A DNA stretch of 64,000 nt from Numida meleagris (Eukaryota; Chordata; Aves; Galliformes; Numididae). The number at the start of each line of letters is the position of its first letter. Position 1 is the first letter of the stretch. A model generated the notes under the pieces. That model saw only the letters and a list, made by a program, of their open reading frames with translations. It was not told the DNA's origin and did not search any database. The position numbers and the translations under genes are program-made. Positions 53,401 through 64,000 of this stretch are shown here, piece by piece. Location of the stretch: positions 3,843,814-3,907,813 of the forward strand of contig NC_034420.1 in NCBI RefSeq assembly GCF_002078875.1, read 5' to 3'.

Positions 53401-54396
53401 TAAGGGGTAAAATTTCCAGAGGCAGCCTAGACCTCTTCCCTCTTCCCGTGACTCAGTGAACTTGCAGCTCCCATTCTGGTTTGGGCAAATTTTATCAACT
53501 TAGAGAAACTGCTTGAGAAAGTGCTTTGAAGAAGTTTGAAATTCAGATGTTCCTGTTTTATGTGATTTTGTTTGATCCCTATGTAGCACATTTTATTGTA
53601 ACAGTGGTTTTGACTGTTTTTCTTTCAGTTCAATTTCTGATGATAATATGTCTTCAATTTTTCAATACAAAAGGAAATATTTGGAATATTAAAGTGAATC
53701 GTAAATATGAGACAGTATATAGTTGAAGAAATGAAAGATTATACAGTGCCTTTTACTTGTGTTATTTAATCTTCATTGTTTTCTTTTAAACCTAAACTAT
53801 ACCTAAATTACATTTGAGTTTCCAAAATATATGACTATTCCCAGTTCAGGCTGTTCCTTTATTTATTATTTTTGTATATGTTAGCTAGTTGAAATTGTAA
53901 TAGCAGCTGGTGAAGCCATAACATTTTATCCAGTGATGCCTGTGTCAGATTTCTTGCCAATTATTATATCTGAAGAGAGCCAGTTACGTGAAATTTTATC
54001 TGCAACTAGCTTCTGCTTCTTGGCTTTTAAATTCACTATCACTGAACAGAATTCTAGGTTTTTGATTCCTGCAGTCTGCTCTTCAGTGGTTAAAATACGT
54101 CTTAAAAGGGTGAAAAAAAAACCTTGACAGAATGAAAAATATTTTAGATACAATTTTTGGATAATGTCCAGTTTCTACATTAGAAATGCTTTCCAACACC
54201 AGACGAAGCCTGAATCATAACGACTCATTTGATACCATGTGCTCTCTGAAAAGAAAATGAGATCTGTAGTTAAATGAAATGCCCACAGATCCTGGGCATG
54301 GTACACAAGATCAATAAAGATGATAATGCAGAGATGTGGGAGGACACTAAACTGGTCTGTTATTTAAGATTTATTTTGCCTTCCCGTATCTTTCAG
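44469..54396 (+). other. SLIT3 intron, 9.9 kb
   Basis: AT-rich intron with a short sense CR1 tail at about 52780-52832. Two longish plus-strand ORFs (44674-45120, 148 codons; 47362-47820, 152 codons) show low-complexity Phe/Ser/Leu-rich translations and no recognisable domain, and are treated as accidental. A lower-repeat stretch at about 48730-49030 and another at about 51930-52120 look like possible conserved noncoding sequence (see findings). Confidence 0.85.
52780..52832 (+). mobile_element. CR1 LINE 3'-end fragment, sense, short
   Basis: About 50 bp: ATTGGACTACATGATCTTAG, then GGTTCTTTCCAACCTTAATG and ATTCTATGATT, matching the extreme CR1 3' end. Confidence 0.8.
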
Positions 54397-54468
54397 AGTG
54401 CTCTATGGAAACAAGATCACAGAGATTCCCCAGGGCCTTTTTGATGATCTCGTGTCTCTGCAGCTGCT
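54397..54468 (+). CDS. SLIT3: SLIT3 exon: third LRR of domain D2
   Basis: A 72-nt exon reading [20 protein letters not shown] and then LQLL, with the first base completing the Leu codon of the previous exon. VLYGNKITE is shared by all SLITs. [12 protein letters not shown] is closest to SLIT3, whose human form, as recalled, has AKGLFDGL; here it is PQGLFDDL. The acceptor is CCCGTATCTTTCAG and the donor GTAAGT at 54469. It is phase 2 on both sides. The next expected D2 repeat (NANKINCLRV type) was not found up to 64000. Confidence 0.97.
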
Positions 54469-57400
54469 GTAAGTATGATCTTTTCCTCTTCTTTACTTTA
54501 CAGACTAACTAGATTTACTAATTTTTCAGCTGCTGACATTAATATAATCACCTTTTCCACTGAAAACTCACTGGGATGTGCTAGTCTATTGTTTCTGTGA
54601 CAGGCAAAAGGGAGGTAAGGATTGAAAAAAGAAAGGTAAGATGCCAACAGTTTTATAGCACAGCGCAAGTCACAGATTATAATAGACACAGAAGATTTAA
54701 ATGTGGGGAGGAAATGAGAGACGCGGCAAAGTCCAAGAAAGGAAATTTGGTCAGTGGCTGATGTGAGGGTGGAGGTGCCATCTGATTGTTTTTATGCTCT
54801 TAGCATTTGTGGTTGAATGTCTAGATCCTTCAGGGCTACTGTGTTGCAAGTACCTGCACATGCAAGCAAAACTGCATATGAAAGACCTTATTGTTACCAG
54901 CCATGCTCAGTATTTTATTCTTATTACACCAAGTGTGGCTTAGATGTAAGAGAAATCATTTCAGACTCAATTGTATATTCAAGTATTTTATGCCAGGTGT
55001 GATTTAATACATTGTCATAATCAGGGATATAACATGTACTCGTCAGTATTTATTAATGTGGCATAAAGAATTTCCTAAGCCAAATGTGAAATTCCGAATT
55101 GCTCACACTCGTCTCCATAATCACACTGGAACCCATAACTCTTTCAGAGGGAACTCAGCTGCTATTGCAGCCAGTCAGTAGAGGGAGCAGAAGAGAAGTG
55201 AGTTTAACTTATATTCCTAACATTCTGAGTATCATCGTGAATAATGCTCTCAGAGAAGGTGATACATGAAACTGGCTTGTGATTCTGGCTTACATCACAT
55301 GTTCCCCCACCACCCTCAAATATTAAATGTCATAAAGTGTAAAATAAAAGCCATAGCATTTAGATATGTCTTTCTGACTTAACATTACCAGAAATGAAAA
55401 ATCTGAATTTTCATTATTACTCTTTAATGTGTGCCATTCTGACTGTGGTCTTTGATGCAGCCATATGCTGTATGAAAACAAACATAGATTTAGTTTATAA
55501 ATTCATGAGCAAAGCCAAAGCGCTAAAATGTAAAATTATTTAAATTGTTCTATTTGTTACACAGAGGACTATTGTGATGTGTCTTTCAGCCGTAAGATTT
55601 TATTTGCAGACACGGGCCACCTTATTCTAGAGAAAGACAAGCAAGAGCACATGTGGTTTGGTTGTGGCAAACCCTTGAGCTTGGTGGCAAGCTGTCCATC
55701 TTCTCCTGCAGACAGCCAATTATTTTGTCTCGGCCTTTTGCACATACTTTTTCTGGCATCTCCCTCCTTCTTTCCTGACCCATATCTCACTAGTTTGTTG
55801 GTACTGCAGTGCCTTCATGACCAGCCTCTGCACTAGGAGAAGACTGCATATCTGGGAGGGAGATAGTTTAACAGGCATGAGAACAGTAAGCGTGAAAGCG
55901 TTCAGAAGATGTGAATTGGGGTGCTGGTATATCTGGTGTGTTTGTTGCTGTTAAATTTGCATTGTGTTTGGTACAGTGGAGATGCTGCGGGCAAAAGAAA
56001 AGCTGAAAGTTTATTCATTGTTTTGAGCTCGGTGAAAGACACTATTAAAAAAATCTAAGTCTGATAAAACTCTTCTGGTTTCCCCCCATTCAGAAGTGTA
56101 TTATCATTACAAGTTTGAAGTGATACGCAATTGCTCTTTCTAAGCCAGGACACTGTACAGATGAAATTTCTTGCAGTAGAAAAGATCACCCAACTCATAG
56201 CTCACATGTTGGCCTATGTGGATCTTCAGCTTTTGAATAAAGCATTAAACACCTTTCGGCTGCTTTATGCTACAGTCACTGTGTGCATGTAGAGCAGTCC
56301 TTCAATGAGTTGCATATCTAAGCCCAGGTGCAGTAATTTTCCTGTGTGCATTAATGGAAGTTACGCCTTTTTGTTACAGGGACAAAATCTATATGCCAGA
56401 CAACAGGGAACAATGCTTTAATCATTTGAATGTTAGTAAGTAAGCCTTGAGAAGTTGCTTTCTTTATGGGACTCTCAGAGCGCTGTGGCTCTTGAGGCTC
56501 TGGGGGACTTCTGAAAGTATTTGTATGTGAAGGAGCAGTTGGCAAGGAGAACATTGAGTGCTCATGCACACTTTTCTGATCACGGCCTTGGAGCAACTAT
56601 TATGGGATTGCTTGTACTACTTTAATGGACACTTAAACAGCATTTGCTGGTTTTAGGCTTGCTGTTCAACAGTTTGAAAAGTGCTCCATGGTTAGATCTA
56701 ATTTAGTGTTCAGTGGTCTCTAGATTGGATTTCTTCCTATTAGTCTGGGGACATACTGATAAGAAGGCTCTGATTAAAGTATCCTGGTAGCCAGTGTAAT
56801 TTCCTCAGCATAAGCTGGAACATTTTTGAAAATATATTGGTCTTATGGTAAGGAAGTACACACTCAGTAAATGGGAGTGGTGGTAGGTCCTGTGCAAAAC
56901 TGTTGAGATTTTAATTAGAAGGAAACAAATGACGTTTGCAGAGCAGATAATATTGTTATTTACTGTTCTGGATAAGACTCATCAGGGTTTTTCAGAAATG
57001 TCACTGTGTTTCTGTTTTAAGTATACTGTCACTCTATAAGTATACTCTCAATCCTTAGCTGAGGCAGAATTGTTTTTTGCAAGTACTCTACATCTTCAGG
57101 CAGTGCCACTGTTGTCAGAAACATTACAGCTGGGTAAAGTAATACTCAGCTCAGCAGGACAGCATCTTAAACTATCCTGTCCTTGGTGTATGGGAAATGA
57201 GGAATTTGGAACATGTTCTAGATGACCCAGATAACATTAGAATTCTGTATTTCTGTCACACAAAACAGAGTAAGTCAATAACATATTTAGCAGGAAAGTA
57301 ACCAGGCACAGCTAGATCTTTTTTTATTTCTTCTTATTATTTAAATTTTACTCCTGTTGGGTTAATTTAAATGCTGTTTCTGAAGTATTCATTATTAGCT

Positions 57401-58689
57401 ATCTTACTTAAATAGTTAGCATTCTCTCGTAACTAATCACATGATTGGATTTGTTAAATTACTGATTTCACAAATCCTATATTTTCCTAAACATGCAACT
57501 TTAACCAACGCAGCAGCAAAGGTTATTGTGCAAGTCCAACTATACATCTGTATTGTGGAACAGAAGCTTTTCTTGGACCATGTCATTTTCTTTGTCCTGT
57601 TTCAAGTTTCCAGGAGGGAGGATTCTAGAAAGCTCCCGCAGCCTGACCCTCATACGTTCTTCTTTTCAGCAATCTGGATCAAGTGCCTTCTGAGAATCTT
57701 AAGTCAAATAGGATTTCAGAGACCGGTACTTTTTTCCAGAAGTGGGGACAGCTGCAATCTGATTTTTTTTTTATAGTAAACTGCAACTTACATTTCATTG
57801 AGGTAATAATCAGTCCAAGCTGTGGAACAACGCATGCTTAGTTATCCTTGTTTGTGTAACTGGCAATTGAATGCCGGAAGAGTGGAAAGGATTTCAGCTT
57901 AAGGTGGAAGTTTTCAAGTAACTGCTAGCTGTTGGCAATTTGAATGTCTGTCCAGGAGGCCTTAAACTAATCTTAGTCTGACTAGAAACTGGAATACATT
58001 TGAATGTCCTTCTCACCTGTCTTTCAACTTTCCTGGAATGTGGACGGGCTCTTTCATGAGCCCTTGTGCTTGCCAAGCTGTCTGCCAGTCACTGCACAGG
58101 GGGCACAACAAAACACTGTGCAGCTCTTTCCTTTTCAGCAGCCCTGTGACAGATAAACTTGACAGTTGCTCTGCTTGCTCCCAAATGAGTGAACGTGCAG
58201 AGCCAGACGGCAGTGAAACAGAGTCAAGTGGCTCAAGGCAGTGAGCCGTGGATAATGGGCACCAAGTTTATTAACCACTATTTTTCATACCTAAGTAATA
58301 TGCTTTCCTCTCTGCAACCATATTAAAACAAACATTCTGAAGGTCTTTTTATTAGTTATACATTTTATGCTACTGAGTGCTCTGCTTCCTGGAACCAAAA
58401 GTTATAAAATCTCTCCTGTTTAAAGAGATTATATAGCAGAATAAAATAAGAGGATGAAATCTCATTTTTCAAACGTCTGGCCAGTATCGGTTTTCAGTAA
58501 ATCCTTTTTTCTTGAGAAAATTTAATTTGCATTGTCACTAGTTATACAAGCGCTCAGGTGTTTTGATCCTTCATCTCATGGTTAAGATCCCCATGGGTTG
58601 CTGGACAAGCTTTGCAAGCAAGAGGGAATCCCTCTCGTCGATTTTGTTTTGATGTTGCTTCAAGTAGATATATTCCTGGTGTATATACA

Positions 58690-59999
58690 CATTGATGCAG
58701 CATTTGCAGGACAACCAGGGGATCAGGCCCAGCCAGCATGGGTTTGTGAAGGGCAGGTCCTGCTTGACCAACCTGATTTCCTTCTATGATCGAGTGACCC
58801 GCCTGGTGGATGAGGGAAAGGCTGTTGATGTGGTCTACCTAGACTTCAGCAAAGCCTTCAACACTGTCTCCCACAGTATTCTCCTGGAGAAACTGGCAGC
58901 TTGTGGCTTGGACAGGTACACTCTGTGCTGGGTAAGGAGCTGGCTGGACGGCTGGGCCCAGAGGGTGGTGGTGAATGGAGTTAAATCCAGCTGGTGACCG
59001 GTCACGGGTGGTGTTCCCCAGGTGTCAGTGCTGGGGCCTGTCCTCTTCAATATCTTTACTGATGACCTGGATGAGGGCATTGAGAGCACCCTCAGTAAGT
59101 TTGCAGACAACACCAAGCTGGCAGGAAGTGTCGATCTGCCTGGGGGAAGCAAGGCCCTACAGAGAGATCTGGACAGGCTGGATCTCTGGGCTGAAGCCAA
59201 TGGGATGAGATTCAACTAGACCAAGTGCTGGGTCCTGCACTTTGGCCACAACAACCCCAGGCAATGCTATAGGTTTGGGGCAGAGTGGCTGGAAGACTGT
59301 GTAGAGGAAATGGGACCTGGGGGTATTGGTCGATGCTTGGCTGAGCATGAGCCAGCAGTGTGCCCAGGTGGCCAAGAAGGCCAATGGCATCCTGGCTGGT
59401 ATCAGAAATAGTGTTGCCAGGAGGAGTAGGGAAGTCATTCTCCCTCTGTACTCAGTCCTGGTGAGGCCGCACCTCCAGTACTGTGTCCAGTTTTGGGCCC
59501 CTCACTGCAAAAAAGACACTGAGGCCCTGGAGCGTGTTCAGAGGAGGGCGAAGAAGCTGGTGAGGGGTCTGGAGCACAGGCCTTATGAGGAGCGGCTGAG
59601 GGAGCTGGGATTGTTCAGTCTGGAGAAGAGGAGGCTCAGGGGAGACCTCATCGCTCTCTATAACTACCTGAAGGGAGGTTGGAGTGAGCTGGGGGTCGGC
59701 CTCTTCTCTCTTGTAACTAGTGACAGGACGAGGGGGAATGGCCTCAAGTTGTGCCAGGGGAGATTTAGGCTGGACATCAGGAAATACTACTTTTCTGGAA
59801 GAGTGGTCAGGTGCTGGAATGGGCTGCCCAGGGAGGTGGGGGAGTCACCATCCCTGGAGGTGTTCAAGAAACATTGAGATATAGCGTTGAGAGACATGGT
59901 TTAGTGGGGTTATTGGTGGTAGGTGGATGGTTGGACTGGATGATCTTGTAGGTCTTTTCCAACCTAGCTACCTTCCAGTCTATTCTATGATTCTATGAA
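58690..59999 (+). mobile_element. CR1 LINE, sense, 5'-truncated, 1.3 kb, RT pseudogene plus complete 3' end
   Basis: The best-preserved mobile element in the window. It starts inside the reverse transcriptase (QHLQDNQGIRPSQHGF), continues through KGRSCLTNLISFYD, the first catalytic box LDFSKAF and [11 protein letters not shown] (the usual G is V), then FADN in place of the catalytic FADD. It then runs through the C-terminal region ([34 protein letters not shown]) into the avian 3' end GATGATCTTGTAGGTCTTTTCC and ATTCTATGATTCTATGA. In-frame stops lie at 58995-58997 (TGA) and 59217-59219 (TAG), and there is a frameshift near 59300-59320, so no functional enzyme can be made. It lies in the same orientation as SLIT3. 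Subfamily not assigned. Confidence 0.95.
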
Positions 60000-60825
60000 A
60001 GCAGAGGTTTGTGGTGATGCCTGGGGTTTGACATATTAACTGATAAAATAAAATCAAAAGTGATGAAAAATTAGACTTCCAGATCTGATCATCTAACCTG
60101 GATTAAAACTGGGACTAGATCTCATCTTGACAACTGTGACTGACCATTATGGGAAGCTGTGTGTGTGCTGTTAGAATCTGCCACTATCAGGCTTCCCAAA
60201 ACTCAACCGGTCAGATTTTCTTCGAGTTACTCTCCTTCTTAACGCACTTTTTATGCTGTTTCTCCGTGGGTAAGTTGTGCGATATTTGGTAATGTCTTAG
60301 TTTTTCCAGTGAAGTTGCTTGGAAATTAGCTCCATGGTAAATTTGCCAAGTCTGAAGTACTTGTATTGAAGTGTAATTGTAAAGTGAATCCCAGTACTTA
60401 CGAGCTTAAAATAGGATCCACAATCTACCAAATATTTATTGCACACTTTTGGAGCTTGTTAAAAGCTCAAAGAAAATCCAGTTAAGCACAAATCCATACA
60501 AAGTATTAAAAAAGAAAAAAAAGTACTCTAAAGAATGTACATCAATTCCAGTATTTTGTATTGTATACATTACATTGCTGTATACATAAGTATCATTAAA
60601 CAGTGATGCAAACACCACTTGAATGCCGGAATAAAGATTCGACAGTTTTCCATTTCCAAGTATCTTTCTCCTCATAGCAATCTTCTGTGTTGTTTAATAA
60701 GGGATGTTTAAAATCTTGTTCTGTGGAGCTCTTCATTTTTCTCATGGAGAAGAGAGAACAGGAATGAAATGAGAACAACTGACTAGATAGAGGTAGGGGA
60801 AAACATTTTTGCAATGGCGAGCCAA

Positions 60826-61141
60826 GCAATGGAGCTGGCTGCCCAGAGAAGCTGTGCAGCTTCTGTCCCTGAAGGTTTTAAAGACCGTGCTGCATAGAAC
60901 TGTGGGCAAACAGGCCTCACCTCACAGCTCACCCTGCTTTGGGCAGTCTGACAGGATAGGAAACCTCTTTAGCTTCCTGCCATCGTGAATTATCCTGTGA
61001 GCCAAGACAAGAATTATTTCTCAAATAAAGCAAGTGTCTGTTAAAGGCCTCTACACTGACCCTGCTTTTAGTGAGGTTCAGGCCAGATGAGCTCCCGAGG
61101 ACCTTCGCTATCTATGTCGTTTCTGGATTTTGTGATTCTAA
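60826..61141 (+). mobile_element. Probable ancient CR1 LINE relic, sense
   Basis: GCTGGCTGCCCAGAGAAGCTGTG, CCTGAAGGTTTTAAAGACC, and at the end GATGAGCTCCCGAGGACCTTC with TTTTGTGATTCTAA resemble a decayed CR1 3' region. The middle part shows little visible similarity, so it may be a strongly diverged or interrupted copy. Confidence 0.55.
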
Positions 61142-62289
61142 ATTCTTAGCAAAATGACATAGGGACTTTTCCTTGATTACTCAGAACATCACCAGCTAAC
61201 AGCAGGGGTACTATGTAGCCCTCATCCTTCTACTCCAGGAGAGAATACTCTCTGCACAGACCTGTTTAATAGCTTTAGAATTGTTTTCAAGCCTTTTGCC
61301 TCGAGCTTTTTTTTCTTTAGATTTCTGCATTTAGGCTGCTGTTGTGATAATATTAGCAAACCCAATAACTGCTGTTAAAGTGAGGGAGGAGCATCTGCTA
61401 GACACAGAAATACAATTACAGTCAAGCTCTAATGAAAGACTGCAGCAGCATCTGCCTTTCCTGTGTCACTTCTGTAATCTGTCTGCATGCAGCTTCCCAA
61501 AACAACCGCTAGTTTATACGTCAGTGTGTAATTTATTAGCTCTTCTGACGCCAGTGCTCCAAGCTGGCTTCACCTGACAGAAGCTCTCCTAGTTATTTTT
61601 GCACAAGAAACTAACTCCCTGGTCGTGCAGGAAGCTGAGAAAATGTGTTTATTCCCCTGTGCACCTGAATTACCGTGTGGATATCTGCAGGCATAAATTG
61701 GACAATATTGAATTTGAATAGCTGGAGCCCAGCTGCTATGATACCGTGTGTTGTAATTCTCCAGGTAGTAACACGAGTACTGCAGGATTGTTTTATGGAT
61801 GTTGTTCAACTGGAGTTGCAGTCTTTTGGATGAGGAATGAAATGAGGTCTTTAAAATCTCTCCAAAGTGGGACTGTCAGACTTCCTTTTTGACTCATTAT
61901 CAGCTTGTGACTTTTCCATTTTAATTTACTTTGAATAAATTTGTCATCGCCATCATCCAGTTTCCTGAACATGAAGAAACACTTGAAGCTGGTTCAAGCA
62001 AGCATGATGATGAGTTCACACTGGGTATTATCAATTGAAGTGCTGACAGAGTCTTCGGTGGTCAGTCATCACATTAGAAAATGTAAATTTTAGTAGACGT
62101 CAAAATATCTTTATGCAGAGAGGCATTCAGATTGCTGTTCTACACTCCAGGCCATTCAGAAATGCTTCCGGAACCTAATAGGATTATTTTGCCAATAAGC
62201 AAGCGGGGACACACAGCTCTGTCATTAAGCACAGCTTGTCAGTGACTGCTGGGTTGGCTGTGTGGCCCTTTGTATGACTCCGTAGTAAG

Positions 62290-62345
62290 GATCGTAGAAT
62301 GGCTTGGGTCATAGGAGACCTTAAGGATTATCTAATTCCGGCTCT
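62290..62345 (-). mobile_element. CR1 LINE 3'-end fragment, antisense, degenerate
   Basis: TCGTAGAATGGCTTGGGTCA, AGACCTTAAGGATTATCTAA and TTCCGGCTCTTAAGCCCC approximate the reverse complement of a CR1 terminus. Short and diverged. Confidence 0.65.
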
Positions 62346-63505
62346 TAAGCCCCCACATATATTGGCACTGCTGCTGTTGTCCTGTAATGGATGACTTTCC
62401 ATTCCCTACAGATTTCAAGACAAAACACTGAAAAAAACCATGCTGGAAAAACATTTTGACAGGTCTACTGTATTGTAACAAAATACTGTAACAGGTCTAA
62501 GGAATGCTTTCTGTCAAGAGTCCTTTCTTTGCTACCGTATAGTGCCTTTGAATGAAGGTGAAGCTTTTGGCTGTTGATATTCTATAAAAGGCACATGTAT
62601 TCAATTTGTATTCTGCTCTTACTTGTGCAAATAACTTCAGCTCTCTTCTCCTGTGCATTTTAAATTTGTCTTTTTCTGGTGAGTTCTCTTTTCCCCAGTG
62701 GAGTCTGGCCTGTGGGATGTGCCAGACAGTTCATGGGATTCATTTTCATTGTGTTGTCCTCATTGCTAAAACAGAAAGCTGGTGAAAAGAGAGGAAGTTT
62801 TCTAGTGGTTCGGTGCCTCATTTGTCCCACCCTTTCCTGTGGGCTGGTTACTGCACCTAGGATGATTTCTGGTCCATTGTATAGCAACAGAAACCAACCT
62901 GCAGTCCCCAGTGTGTTAACGTTGCTAGGCTGCTGTTTCAGTTCCTGAGTTGTGTAGTTATTTGTTGATAGTTTGATTACGTGACTTCACTGAGCTGAAA
63001 ATACAAACGTTGCTACGGGTAAAAGCCAAATCAACATCCCCATTTGCACTTAAAAAACAATTTCTTCGATCATTTTGGTTTTGGAGTTCAAAATGTTATT
63101 TAAATGTTAATCACTTGAAACTGTGCTTGGGCATATAATTCAATTATGGGACCATCTTAATTATGCAGATGGTGCTTGTGAGCATCTGATACAATTACCG
63201 TGCCAATTCAATACGCGTTCATTCAGAGGGCTTAGCTGAAACATGTTATTATTTCAGTGTGTGGACAAATTCCCTCTTTCAGGAAATGGGATCATAGAAT
63301 TGTGATACTGCACTGCTCTGCTCGTTGCCTTCAATGGTGTGTAACCGTAATGTCTTTAACCTTCCTCCTGTATGCTGTGGTGGTCCTGACTTGCAAGAGA
63401 GTTTCTTTGTGTTTATTAAATATCCAGAGGGATGAAAATTGAGAGTTAATAATCTTTCATTCCTCTAGGTAGCATGCAGTTTTATTTCTACTTGACTTTT
63501 TAACC

Positions 63506-63526
63506 TTTTTTTTTTTTTTTTTTTTT
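63506..63526. repeat. Poly-T tract (T21)
   Basis: Twenty-one consecutive T residues; homopolymer tract. Confidence 0.95.
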
Positions 63527-64000
63527 GAATGGTGCGCCACATCTGGAAGCTGTGTGTAAATCTCATCTGATCGAGTTGATGAAAAAACAGGAAAATTAGT
63601 GAAATTTACCTTCACAGTAAATTGGTGCAAAACAAATACCATGCAATTCTTGCAAAAATAAGACTCAGCATTTAACATTTCCTCTCATTCTGGTGCAAGT
63701 CCAATGAAAACTAATGCACAGTCCGTTTTACAACATAGTACAGTGTTTAGGCAGGTCAGCATTACTGCTTGCTACAATATATGTTTTTCTCATTCACCTT
63801 TGTGGTTGATTTTTTTTTATCTTATCATTTTAATCGTGGGGTCAGCCTCATATATCTAATTAATAATTAGATGCCACTGAGGGGCTCTGACATTTAAGAA
63901 GAAATCAACAAAAAGAATAATTCCCGTAGAGAATATTTTAAAATAATTGAGTGTTTTGAAGGAAGATATAAACCTTAATGCTTACGGCCAAAAGTCGTTC

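Larger units (their letters stand above)
8152..54468 (+). other. SLIT3: SLIT3 gene, internal portion (six coding exons and five complete introns)
   Basis: The span from the first to the last recognisable exon. Splicing 8152-8223, 12499-12662, 25522-25663, 39341-39412, 44397-44468 and 54397-54468 gives 594 nt in one open frame. The product runs from the last LRR of D1 through LRRCT1, the linker and LRRNT2 into the third LRR of D2. By comparison with vertebrate SLIT3 (about 1520 residues) this is roughly residues 180-380. Paralogue choice rests on SLIT3-like stretches such as [30 protein letters not shown] and [12 protein letters not shown], where SLIT1 and SLIT2 read differently (for example SPYRKLRRIDLSNNQ). 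SLIT proteins are secreted ligands of Robo receptors. The signal peptide, D3, D4, EGF repeats, laminin G and cysteine knot are all outside the window. All introns are GT-AG. Confidence 0.95.
54469..64000 (+). other. Intron, 5' part (downstream of the last visible SLIT3 exon)
   Basis: At least 9.5 kb with no further SLIT3 exon recognised. It contains the long sense CR1 at 58690-59999, a probable old CR1 relic at about 60826-61141, an antisense CR1 tail at about 62290-62345, and a T21 tract at 63506-63526. The microRNA miR-218, hosted by SLIT3 in vertebrates, was looked for and is not present here. Confidence 0.8.

Noticed and set aside
56680..56705. CATGGTTAGATC, reverse complement of the 3' half of mature miR-218, a microRNA hosted in SLIT2/SLIT3 introns
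   Set aside because: Only 12 nt match, the seed region is absent and no precursor hairpin is visible. The full miR-218 sequence was not found in either orientation, so the real locus is probably further downstream.
63292..63310. ATCATAGAATTGTG resembling a CR1 antisense terminus
   Set aside because: Too short, and the following sequence does not continue as CR1.
1..64000. Possible endogenous retrovirus, DNA transposon, tRNA or CRISPR content
   Set aside because: No LTR pairs, gag/pol-like ORFs, transposase motifs, tRNA cloverleaf or regularly spaced repeats were seen; all sizeable repeats are CR1 or simple sequence.

Overview
The window is a vertebrate genomic segment, most likely from a galliform bird such as chicken. 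It is AT-rich, mostly intronic, and its dispersed repeats are CR1 LINE copies with the avian 3' terminus (ATTCTATGATTCTATGA-type ends). No prokaryotic gene organisation, tRNA, rRNA, CRISPR array or endogenous retrovirus was recognised. The + strand carries part of one gene, SLIT3, the secreted axon-guidance and vascular ligand of Robo receptors. The assignment to SLIT3 rather than SLIT1 or SLIT2 rests on the spelled-out exon translations.

Six coding exons are visible: 8152-8223, 12499-12662, 25522-25663, 39341-39412, 44397-44468 and 54397-54468. They total 594 nt (198 codons) and join in one uninterrupted frame with GT-AG introns. In order they encode the last leucine-rich repeat (LRR) of domain D1, the D1 C-terminal cysteine cap (LRRCT), the linker with the N-terminal cysteine cap of D2 (LRRNT), and the first three LRRs of D2, the domain that docks to Robo Ig1. 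The four LRR exons are each exactly 72 nt and split a codon after its second base, so each encodes one exchangeable 24-residue repeat. The preceding LRR exon and the following D2 exons were not found and presumably lie outside the window. The stretches 1-8151 and 54469-64000 are therefore partial introns.

The introns are about 4.3, 12.9, 13.7, 5.0 and 9.9 kb. They contain two sizeable CR1 copies: 1678-2580 on the minus strand and 58690-59999 on the plus strand, both 5'-truncated and with dead reading frames. There are at least six shorter CR1 tails, along with A/T-rich simple repeats. ORFs longer than 100 codons inside introns look like chance openings or repeat remnants.

The points most worth a second look are these. 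Two intronic segments (17916-17931 and 18999-19087) have strong splice signals between the D1 and D2 exons and would truncate the protein if used. A compact element at 37893-38041 combines a perfect hairpin, a 33-bp tandem duplication and four octamer-like POU motifs. There is a 12-bp perfect stem hairpin at 41979-42008 and an 18-bp perfect palindrome at 29721-29738. I found no clearly new gene system; the window is mainly ordinary SLIT3 intron sequence.
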